7,818 nt of DNA. Source: F1-20-MAGs016 sp046086245. Its GTDB lineage: Bacteria > Planctomycetota > Planctomycetia > Pirellulales > UBA1268. Both the position numbers and the translations under genes were made by a program. The notes beneath the pieces were generated by a model. It had not been told where the DNA came from. It worked only from the letters and a program-made list of their open reading frames with translations, and made no database searches. Below are positions 1 through 6,411 of the stretch, piece after piece. Where the stretch lies: NCBI GenBank assembly GCA_046086245.1, contig JBJSXB010000052.1:1-7818 (forward strand), given 5' to 3'. Positions within the stretch are counted from its first letter, which is position 1, and every line of letters starts with the position of its first letter.

Positions 1-495
1 CTGCGCTCGTTCAACGCTGTCCACCGCTGGGACGACACCGACGACGTCGCGCAGAACGCCGCCATGCGGCTGCTCCGCGCCCTCGCCACCACCGTGCCCG
101 AGACGCCCGATCACCTCGTCAACCTGGTCACCCTCCAGGTGCGGCGCGAGCTGATCGACCTGGTGCGCAAGCACCGCGGCCCGCTGTCGTTCGCCACCAA
201 CCACGACACCAACGCGGCCCTCGTCGGTGGCGAGTTGCGGATGCACGTCGACGCCACGGCCGATCCCGCCGCGGCCCACGGCGTGCTCGACCGCTGGGCC
301 GCGTTTCACGAGGCAGTCGCCGCCCTGCCGCCCGACGAGCGCGAGGTGTTCGACCTCGCCTGGTTCGTGGGTGCCGATCAGGCGGCCGCCGCGAAGCACC
401 TCGGGTGCTCGGTGCGGACCGTGAAACGCCGCTGGGAGTCGGCCAAACAGCGGCTCCGCGCCGCCTGCGCCGACTGTTCGCCGCTCGCCGACTGA
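1..495 (+). CDS. ECF-type RNA polymerase sigma factor, 3' part
   Basis: The reading frame is open from base 1 to the TGA at 493-495 (164 codons), so the true start lies upstream of the window. The internal ATG at 64 is not the start, because conserved sigma sequence precedes it. Residues 11-28 (DDTDDVAQNAAMRLLRAL) match region 2.1/2.2 of sigma-70 proteins, where the acidic DxED-like motif contacts core polymerase. Residues 42-59 (LVTLQVRRELIDLVRKHR) fit regions 2.3/2.4, which melt and read the -10 element. Residues 104-155 form region 4 (LPPDEREVFDL, then a helix-turn-helix around GCSVRTVKRRWESAKQRL), which reads the -35 element. No region 3 or added domain is visible, as expected for the ECF class. 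The kinase gene starts 24 bases after the stop, so the two are probably cotranscribed. In Planctomycetota many ECF factors are encoded beside Ser/Thr kinases rather than beside a classical anti-sigma factor. The target promoters cannot be inferred. Confidence 0.87.
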   Translation: MRSFNAVHRWDDTDDVAQNAAMRLLRALATTVPETPDHLVNLVTLQVRRELIDLVRKHRGPLSFATNHDTNAALVGGELRMHVDATADPAAAHGVLDRWAAFHEAVAALPPDEREVFDLAWFVGADQAAAAKHLGCSVRTVKRRWESAKQRLRAACADCSPLAD

Positions 496-519
496 CCCTC
501 AGACGGAGCGCATGCCCCG

Positions 520-2298
520 ATGCCATCGGCCGATTCATCCCCCGAGGATCCACATGAACCGGGGGCCGACGGCGCGGGGTCGCCAGCGGGGTTCGACGTC
601 GAAGCGCTGTGGCAGCTCGTCGAGGGAGACGGCGGTGGCGAGGTCGATCCGCTCGTCGGCGCCCGGCTTGGCGACGTGGAAATCGTGCGCTTCATCGCCG
701 CCGGCGGGATGGGGCGAGTGTACGAGGGGGTGCAGGACCAACCGCGTCGCACCGTGGCGGTGAAGGTCCCTCCTCCCGGGGCGATCGACTCGACGAACAT
801 GCGGCGCTTCGTCCGCGAGGCGGCGATCATCGGCCAGATCGACCATCCGGCGGTGTGCAAGATCTTCTCCGCCTCGGTTCAGCCGACCGTGGCCGGGGCC
901 GTTCCCTACTTCGTGATGGAATTCGTGCCAGGAGCCATGCCCATCACCACCCGCGCCGTCCAGTACGCACTGCCGCTCGTGGCGCGCGTGAGGTTGTTCA
1001 CGGAAGCGTGTGCCGGCGTGGCAGCGGCCCACGGCGCCGGGATCGCCCACCGGGATCTCAAGGCGTCGAACATCCTCATTGGTGACGACGGGCGGGCGCG
1101 GGTGATCGACTTTGGCGTCGCCCGCGCGTTTCGCGGGAGCCCGCACGGTTCGGCACTCACCCGCACCGGCGGCTTCATCGGCACCCTCTCTACGGCCGCA
1201 CCTGAATGCCTCGACGACGTCGCGCGCGACGCGGATGCCCGGAGCGACGTGTGGTCGCTCGGCGTGATCCTTCACGAGCTGCTCACCGGTGTGCCACCGT
1301 ATGGCATCACTCCGTCGTCGATCGTGGCGACGATCGCGGCGATCAAGGCGTTTCGTTCGCACCTCGCCACGGGACGGCGGTCGCCGATCCACCGCGAGCT
1401 GGCCGGCGTGGTCGATGCCTGCCTCCAGCAGGATCCCGCCAAGCGGCCCGCCGACGCCGGAGCGGTCGCCGCGCGGCTCGGTAGCCTGCTCGACAAGGGA
1501 GTCGACCATCCCGATTGGAAGGTCACGACTCTGCCAGCAGCCGCGCCGCCGCGCGTCTCGCGCCGCGCGATGGCTGCGGCATGTGCGGCGCTTGCCGGCT
1601 CAACGCTGGTCGTCGCAGCGCGCCGGTTGATCGCGCCACCCGCAGTCGAAGCAGGTGCCGATTGGATCGGACGACTTCCACCGGAGCATTCCGACTGGCA
1701 GACGCCAACCTCGCTTCCAAACGCCAGTTTCCGCTTCGGTGTCGTCGACGTGTTCGATGACGATGCCGATCGGTATCTCGTCGAGGCGACCGGTATGCTC
1801 AAGTGGCGTGAGGGTTTCAATCGCGACGAAACCAGCTACTGGCAACCGACCACCAAAGGGGTCGAGGGTCGGCTTGTCTACACGTTCGAATTGCCCGGAC
1901 CCAGCCGCCGTGCCCACCTGCGGGCGCACTGCTCCGTATTCGATGAAGACACGGAAATCGCCGTGCTCGGGACGGGAGCCGGGGCGATCGATGTCTCGCG
2001 CGACGGTGTCGGATGGGTCAGCCTCGTCGACGGCATCGAGCCGCGCCGGTGGGGCAGCGACGTGGTGTGGTTCGGCATCCTGCCCGACGCCGTGCTCGGA
2101 ACCGACGCGATCTGGCTGCGGATCCGCCTGCTCGCCGGCGGCCGGGGTAACCCCACCGTCTATTCGCCGGCGCAGTTCGCCCGCAGCGGGCCGATGGAGC
2201 GGCAAAACCGCTGGTGGCGGCTTCTCGTCGAGGCCGAGTGCGAGCCGGCAAAGGAGGCCGACGGGCAGGCTGCCGCAGAGATTCCCGCGGGATCGTGA
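520..2298 (+). CDS. membrane-anchored Hanks-type Ser/Thr protein kinase
   Basis: 592 residues. The kinase domain spans about residues 50-325: nucleotide loop AAGGMGRVYEG (60-70), ATP-binding Lys82 in VAVK, probable helix-C Glu100, catalytic loop HRDLKASN with Asp179 and Asn184, metal-binding DFG at 197-199, APE at 227-229, DVWSLG at 243-248 and the late Arg in KRP (309). All catalytic residues are present, so it should be active. The first glycine of the GxGxxG loop is Ala60. Residues 1-45 are an acidic, Gly/Pro-rich leader. Residues 350-367 (AMAAACAALAGSTLVVAA) are a probable single membrane segment, with arginines on both sides. Residues 370-592 are probably extracytoplasmic and rich in predicted strands and tryptophans. 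I do not recognise this domain; a beta-sandwich sensing or binding domain is a guess. The start at 520 is preferred over the ATG at 512, which is in another frame; a GGAG at 505-508 precedes it. Its place behind the sigma factor gene suggests it controls that factor, perhaps by phosphorylation. Confidence 0.95.
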   Translation: MPSADSSPEDPHEPGADGAGSPAGFDVEALWQLVEGDGGGEVDPLVGARLGDVEIVRFIAAGGMGRVYEGVQDQPRRTVAVKVPPPGAIDSTNMRRFVREAAIIGQIDHPAVCKIFSASVQPTVAGAVPYFVMEFVPGAMPITTRAVQYALPLVARVRLFTEACAGVAAAHGAGIAHRDLKASNILIGDDGRARVIDFGVARAFRGSPHGSALTRTGGFIGTLSTAAPECLDDVARDADARSDVWSLGVILHELLTGVPPYGITPSSIVATIAAIKAFRSHLATGRRSPIHRELAGVVDACLQQDPAKRPADAGAVAARLGSLLDKGVDHPDWKVTTLPAAAPPRVSRRAMAAACAALAGSTLVVAARRLIAPPAVEAGADWIGRLPPEHSDWQTPTSLPNASFRFGVVDVFDDDADRYLVEATGMLKWREGFNRDETSYWQPTTKGVEGRLVYTFELPGPSRRAHLRAHCSVFDEDTEIAVLGTGAGAIDVSRDGVGWVSLVDGIEPRRWGSDVVWFGILPDAVLGTDAIWLRIRLLAGGRGNPTVYSPAQFARSGPMERQNRWWRLLVEAECEPAKEADGQAAAEIPAGS

Positions 2299-2305
2299 TC
2301 CCGCG
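2286..2305. terminator. perfect hairpin between convergent genes, possible bidirectional terminator
   Basis: CGCGGGATC (2286-2294) and GATCCCGCG (2297-2305) are exact inverse complements around a two-base centre, giving up to 9 pairs (or 8 with a four-base loop). The kinase stop codon (2296-2298) sits in the centre. The convergent EEP gene ends at 2336, so the hairpin lies at the junction of two facing units. Neither side has a T run, so this is not a classical intrinsic terminator. It may still pause polymerase or protect 3' ends. Confidence 0.4.
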
Positions 2306-2335
2306 TGCATGAATCAGCCGCGGTTCCCGAAGACC

Positions 2336-4182
2336 TCACCCGGCGCTTCGCTGGCCGCGGCGAGATCCCCGGCCGAGAGCCGTCCGGCGGCGCAGGCGGA
2401 AGCCGGCGCAGGCCAGGGCCGCCGCCGCGAGGATCACCGTCGACGGTTCCGGGACCGCCACCACGCTTCCGCGGAGCGTCACGAACAGCGACCGGCTCGT
2501 CGCGCCGGGAAGATCGACGTCCGAGACGTCAAGCCGGTACTGCGTGCTGAAGTCACCGAGCGTGTCGGTCGCCAGGCGGACGTCGAAGGAGCGCGACAGG
2601 CCGGCCGCCAGGCCGGCGAAGGTCGAGAGCGTCGTGGAAAACATCGGCGCCGGCTGCGTCGCCACGATCGCGTCGAGATCGAGCCCGGCCGTCCACGCCG
2701 CGCCGAGCGCACCGGCGCGGTTGGTGAGCACGACCGTCTTCGCACCGCTCGCCGCCCCCTGCTCGAGGCTGCCGAAGTCGAGTTCGATGGTGGTTTGGTC
2801 GGTGAGCGGATCGAAGGATGGCCGCGACGCGTCGAGCACCGACACCGAAAGCGTCCGGGCGAAATGGGCCGCCTCCGCACCCGGCGTCGTGGCGGCGACC
2901 GCGATCGTGCCCGACACACTGCCCGCCATCGTCGTGTCAAAGCGGAGCGATTGCACCGTGCCACCGCCGAGTGGCTGGTCGCCCCCGGTGCCGGAGCCGA
3001 CCAGGGCGCCGCTCCCCACGAAGGTGAAGTCGAGCCGTTCCGAACCCGCCACGACGCGCACCGGGGCGACGTTGGTCACCGTGAACTCCTGATCGACCGT
3101 CGCCCCGACGATCACGGCGGCCGGTGCCGCGGCGACGGCGACCTCCATCTTCGCCGGGAGACGGTAGTCGGCCACCACCGGCAGATGGTCGCTCACCCTG
3201 GCGATGTCGGTGAGCAACGTCTGCGCCCGCGTGAGCGTGGCACCCGGGAGCAGCGCCTGCAGCGACGCGGCGGAGCCGGTGGTGATCGCGCCGTTGAGGG
3301 CGTGCGTGGCGGTGTTGCCGAACGCCCAATAGGACCCCGGCACGTAGTCGAGGCCGTGGCCGTCGAGCCATTCGCCCGACACGAGCTGGAAGTCGAAGCG
3401 ACTGTCCATGCCGCCGGTCACCTGCCCGGGAAACGCGGCGGTCGTCGCCGGAGACTGGGTATGGACGTCGCGAAATCCGCTCGCGCCGTTCCAATTCCCG
3501 ACGCGGTTCACCGGGTCGAAGGCCTGTCCGGCGCCGGCCGCGGTGAGCGTCTGGAACGCGGTCTCGGTGGACGTGTAGATGTTGAGGTCGCCCGCGTAGA
3601 TGACGTGCGCACCCGGGCCGAGGGAGTCGGCATCGGCCCGCAGCGCCAGCGCCTCGACGTTGCGCCGGGCGACGTTGTCGGACCCGGTCGACGCCTTCAT
3701 GTGGCTGACGTAGACGGTGAAATCGGCCGCCGTCGAATAGCCACCGGAGCGAAGGTGTAGCGCAGCGCCTGCCGGGCCTGGCCGGCGGTGCTCGTCGTCC
3801 CGATCGCCTGCTCGCCACGGAGCACCACCGTGGACGAGTCGTAGACCGCCATCGGACGCCCCGAACCGGTCGTCGCGCCGTCGAGCAGCGTGTGGGTGTA
3901 GGTCGTCCGGCCGGTGATCTGGTTGAGCAGCGCCGCTTAGGAGGCGCCCGTGGTCGCCACCTTTTCCCCCTCCTCGAGCAGGAGGATGTCGATGTCGCCG
4001 CTGAATCCGGCGCGGGCGGAGGAAGCGATCCCGCCGAGGACGTTCGCCATGCCGTCGCGCGGGCCGGAACTGGCGGCTCCACTGGCATTGACGTTGTATT
4101 GGACGATCCGCAGCTGCGCACTGGCCGGCGTCGCCGCCAGCCACCCGATCAACCCGGCCACGATCGCCATCCGCCCCGCCAT
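2336..4182 (-). pseudogene. secreted EEP-fold nuclease/phosphodiesterase with PEP-CTERM tail, interrupted by a stop and a frameshift
   Basis: Joining the frames gives 615 codons. The start ATG (4182-4180) has a strong AGGGAGG site. Residues 1-22 are a Sec signal peptide (GLIGWLAATPASA). The EEP fold follows: LRIVQYNVN (24-32), metal-ligand Glu in DILLLEEGEK (65-74), YVSHMK with His161, GDLN with Asp199 and Asn201, DSRFDF (260-265), and SDH (331-333), where the His is catalytic in this family (DNase I, sphingomyelinase and related phosphodiesterases). Residues about 343-570 resemble repeated Ig-like beta-sandwich modules. The tail has VPEP (577-580), a hydrophobic stretch and RRR. Two lesions break it. 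A TAA at 3939-3937 replaces codon 82. At about 3744-3740 the frame must move by one base (RYTFAPV joins GYSTAADF), as if one G were lost from a G run. The rest is clean, so either decay is recent or there are sequence errors. It follows the nucleotidase gene by 73 bases on the same strand. Substrate (nucleic acid, lipid or other phosphodiester) is not determinable. Confidence 0.85.
2384..2455 (-). other. PEP-CTERM protein-sorting signal
   Basis: This encodes VPEPSTV, a hydrophobic stretch (ILAAAALACAGF) and the basic cluster RLRRR. That is the standard tripartite PEP-CTERM signal, recognised by an exosortase that processes the protein after Sec export. The protein continues another 15 residues (TALGRGSRRGQRSAG) past the basic cluster, longer than the usual short end. 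No exosortase gene lies in this window; one would be expected elsewhere in the genome. Confidence 0.85.
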
Positions 4183-4189
4183 CGTCCGC

Positions 4190-4196
4190 CCTCCCT
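4190..4196 (-). promoter_or_regulatory. ribosome binding site of the EEP gene
   Basis: On the minus strand AGGGAGG ends 7 bases before the ATG at 4182. It fixes this as the start in preference to the open frame that continues upstream to 4356, because the signal peptide begins right after it. The 73-base gap to the nucleotidase stop codon holds no other obvious signal. Confidence 0.6.
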
Positions 4197-4255
4197 GGCC
4201 ACCTCGCGCCCGCGACCCTGCGGACGCTTCTCCCCCGTCGCACCGCCACGGACTG

Positions 4256-5812
4256 TTAGCCGATCGAGTGCATGTCGAGCAAGCCGTCGATGAGCGCGGA
4301 GCGGGTATCGATCGTCGACAGCGCGCGTGCCGAGCCGGCCCGCGACACGATCTCACGGAGCTTGAACAGCCGCCGCCCCCCCGACTGCGCGTCGTAGCTG
4401 TTGAAGGCGATCCGGTAGCGCCGGCCCGGATCGACCGGCTGGCCCTCGAAGAGGAACTTCCCCGGCCGGCCGTCGGCGGTGAGGATCAGCTCGAACGGCC
4501 AGAGCGTCCGGTCGCTGCGTTTGTCGCCGGCATCCTCGCGCACGATCTCGACCATCTCCTCCGGCGTGAGGCTGGCGGTGACGAGGATGTTTTCGTAGGG
4601 GATGAGCTTCCAGCAGTCGGCGACCGTGAGCCGGCCCGGCTTCAGATCGCCGGTATTGAAGGTGCCGTGGAAGACGCCGTCGACCGGGGTGCCGCGCTTC
4701 GCGAGCGCCCGCTGGAACGCCCGGCAGAACAGCTGCACCAAGGCGCTGCCCCGTCCCTCGCCGCCGATCGTGGCGTTGACGGTCGCCACCTCCCGGGCGA
4801 GTTGTTCGTCGGACCGTGCCAGATCGGGCCGCGCCCGATCCATCACCACCGGGTCGAGCGGATAACGGTCGTCCATCAACAGCGTGAACGCCCGTTTGTC
4901 GACCAGTTTCCGCGAATCGAGGTCGAAGGTGAGATCGACGCGCCCGCAATGGATGCCGTGGTAGCTGGCCTGCGAGCAGAGCACGTCGTGGAGGGTCCAA
5001 CTCGGCTGGTCTTGATGGGAGTGGCCGGCGAGGTAGACGTCCACCTTCGGTCCTTTTCCATCGGCGATCTTCTTGAGGATCTCGCGCACCGGGTTGGCGT
5101 AGTCGTCCTGGAAGCGATAGCCCATGTGGCCGAGGACGACGATCGCATCGGGCTTCTCCACGGCGATCTCGGCAAGGCATTTCGCCAGCGACTCGTCGGG
5201 GGGCAGCGGCTCGACGCCCCCGAGGGTCTCGGGGGCGAGCCAGAACGGCAGGCCCGGCGTAATCAGCCCGATGAGGCCGATGCGAAAGCCGCCCACCTCG
5301 CGGACGACCCACGGCCGCACCTTTTCCCAGGCGCCGTCGAGCGACCCCGTCGGCTTCCCGCCACGAACGAGGTTCGCGGTCAGCACCGGGGCGACCGACG
5401 CCGCGAGATTGCCGGCGAGCGACTCCGGTCCCCAGTCGAAATCGTGGTTGCCGAGGGTCCAGGCGTCGTAGCCGAGGAGGTTGAACAGATCGAGCATCAC
5501 GCGGCCGTCGCTGGCGAGGCTCACGGCGGTGCCCTGGACCACGTCGCCGACGTCGACGGTGAGCGACCAGGGGGTGTCACGACGCCATTGCCGCAGGCAA
5601 CTCGCGCACCGCGCAAACCCACCGACGTCGTCGAGGCCGTCGTAGGTGCTGGTGGGGAGAATCCGCCCGTGAAGGTCGGTGGTGTGAAACACCGACACGG
5701 TCCGGGCTTTTCCTTGATCCGCAAGCGCCGACGCCACGCCCGCCACGGGCAGCGCGGCGGCGCCGGCGAGCCAGTGGCGACGCGGGAAGGAAGCCAAGGA
5801 GTGCGCGGGCAT
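4256..5812 (-). CDS. UshA-like 5'-nucleotidase / bifunctional metallophosphatase
   Basis: 518 residues from the ATG at 5812, near the usual size of this family. Members hydrolyse nucleotides, and some also 2',3'-cyclic nucleotides or UDP-sugars, outside the cytoplasm. Residues 10-31 look like a twin-arginine signal (PRRHWLAG, hydrophobic run, likely cut after ALA at 31). The dinuclear-metal phosphatase domain shows DLH (46-48), GD (89-90), GNHD (121-124), GH (228-229) and GHSH (263-266). The C-terminal substrate-binding domain (about 340-490) shows FHGTFNTGDLKPGRLTVAD and IPYENILVTASLTPEEM, plus a terminal FNSYDAQSGG that fits the family's closing motif. The canonical Asn-Gly-Gly-x-Arg substrate motif appears here as GTFNTGD, so specificity may differ. 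The frame is open upstream to 6082, but that part is Arg/Pro-rich and unlike protein, while the signal peptide starts at 5812. A weak GAGG lies just before it. It is the first gene of a probable two-gene unit with the EEP gene. Confidence 0.93.
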   Translation of the reverse strand: MPAHSLASFPRRHWLAGAAALPVAGVASALADQGKARTVSVFHTTDLHGRILPTSTYDGLDDVGGFARCASCLRQWRRDTPWSLTVDVGDVVQGTAVSLASDGRVMLDLFNLLGYDAWTLGNHDFDWGPESLAGNLAASVAPVLTANLVRGGKPTGSLDGAWEKVRPWVVREVGGFRIGLIGLITPGLPFWLAPETLGGVEPLPPDESLAKCLAEIAVEKPDAIVVLGHMGYRFQDDYANPVREILKKIADGKGPKVDVYLAGHSHQDQPSWTLHDVLCSQASYHGIHCGRVDLTFDLDSRKLVDKRAFTLLMDDRYPLDPVVMDRARPDLARSDEQLAREVATVNATIGGEGRGSALVQLFCRAFQRALAKRGTPVDGVFHGTFNTGDLKPGRLTVADCWKLIPYENILVTASLTPEEMVEIVREDAGDKRSDRTLWPFELILTADGRPGKFLFEGQPVDPGRRYRIAFNSYDAQSGGRRLFKLREIVSRAGSARALSTIDTRSALIDGLLDMHSIG

Positions 5813-6293
5813 GATGACCTCGAGGCGAACGGGCAGCGCCGGACGAGCGATGACGAACCGAGTGGTGCGGCAGGATGGCCTACCCGGACCGACCGCCGTT
5901 GTAAGCGACGGAATCGTTTCGTGGCAGTGGCCGGACTGCGGGCCATGGCGTGGCGAGCGCGGAGTTTTGATCACGGAACGCCGTCGTCTCCGTCGTGGAC
6001 GGTCGGGCGAGCCGGTGCCGCGCTGGCGATGCCGGACCGCGCGGGCCGCGCCGGGGGTGCCGGACGGTCCCGCGTCGGCCAAGGGTGAGACGAATCACTG
6101 CAGGCGCCTGGAGCGTATCGCCCCGCCACCTCCCTTCCCGCCGGTTCGATGCGGCGCCGAGTCCCGCTTGATGCGAGCCGCCGAAATGCCGTTTTCGCGG
6201 CGATTGCCAACTATTCGAGGACTCCCGACGGTTGCTAGCACTGCTGGCATCGGATTTGCCTAGGTGGTCCCCGAGTCAGAGGCGGACTGCGCC

Positions 6294-6383
6294 GGGCCGA
6301 CCGGCCCCCGGTGCGGAAAGGGTCCCCGTGCCCACGGGGCGAGGGACGGGCCGGCGAGTGAGGTTTTCCGCGCGCCAGCGCGG
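6294..6383 (+). promoter_or_regulatory. GC-rich structured leader before the surface-protein gene
   Basis: Several perfect inverted repeats lie close together: GGGCC/GGCCC (6294-6298 with 6303-6307), CCCCGTG/CACGGGG (6324-6330 with 6333-6339), and CCGCGC/GCGCGG around GCCA (6368-6373 with 6378-6383). In addition GCGGAAA (6313-6319) pairs exactly with TTTCCGC (6365-6371), which would enclose the second hairpin and compete with the third. It fits no riboswitch class I can recall. In DNA this rich in G+C some pairing arises by chance, so a regulatory role is only possible. Confidence 0.27.
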
Positions 6384-6400
6384 CCAGAGTGAGCATTCAC

Positions 6401-6406
6401 GGAGGG
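6401..6406 (+). promoter_or_regulatory. ribosome binding site of the surface-protein gene
   Basis: GGAGGG ends 5 bases before the ATG at 6412. It supports this start even though the protein then has about 50 residues ahead of its hydrophobic export segment. No later in-frame ATG lies before the mature region. Confidence 0.65.
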
Positions 6407-6411
6407 ATTTC

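Larger units (their letters stand above)
5813..6411. other. divergent intergenic region, no supported gene
   Basis: These 599 bases separate the starts of two divergent genes and must hold their promoters. Open frames exist on both strands (for example plus 5811-6263 and minus 6210-5971), but their products are Arg/Pro-rich, lack domains and look like products of GC-rich noncoding DNA. About 6180-6265 is less GC-rich than its surroundings and is the likeliest promoter area. I could not find a convincing -35/-10 pair there on either strand. Confidence 0.6.

Noticed and set aside
535..1509. Minus-strand 324-codon frame opposite the kinase
   Set aside because: It lies antisense to a kinase domain with every catalytic motif. 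The product is His/Arg/Gly-rich and resembles no protein family.
1655..3760. Plus-strand 701-codon frame spanning the kinase end and EEP gene
   Set aside because: It overlaps the kinase in another frame and lies antisense to the EEP coding region. The product is Arg/Gly-rich with no domain, as expected from GC-rich shadow frames.
2336..4249. Uninterrupted 637-codon minus-strand frame starting at 4249 as the native EEP protein
   Set aside because: Its first roughly 170 residues are Arg/Asp/Gly-rich with no motif, while the true signal peptide and first EEP motifs lie in the adjacent frame. Only the part below about 3742 is real protein sequence.
5813..6082. Longer nucleotidase starting at 6082
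   Set aside because: The added 90 residues are Arg/Pro-rich and would bury the twin-arginine-like signal peptide. The ATG at 5812 places that signal at the N terminus.
3950..6088. Plus-strand 712-codon frame opposite the nucleotidase
   Set aside because: It is a mirror frame of the nucleotidase gene, which has clear family motifs on the minus strand. No motif or ribosome binding site supports the plus-strand frame.
6204..6260. Possible sigma-70 promoter using TTGCCA (6204) or TTGCTA (6232) as -35
   Set aside because: At 16-18 base spacing the matching -10 positions (GACGGT, TTTGCC) do not resemble TATAAT.
5811..6263. Plus-strand 150-codon frame in the divergent intergenic region
   Set aside because: It overlaps the nucleotidase start by two bases, has no ribosome binding site, and its product is Arg/Pro-rich without domains.
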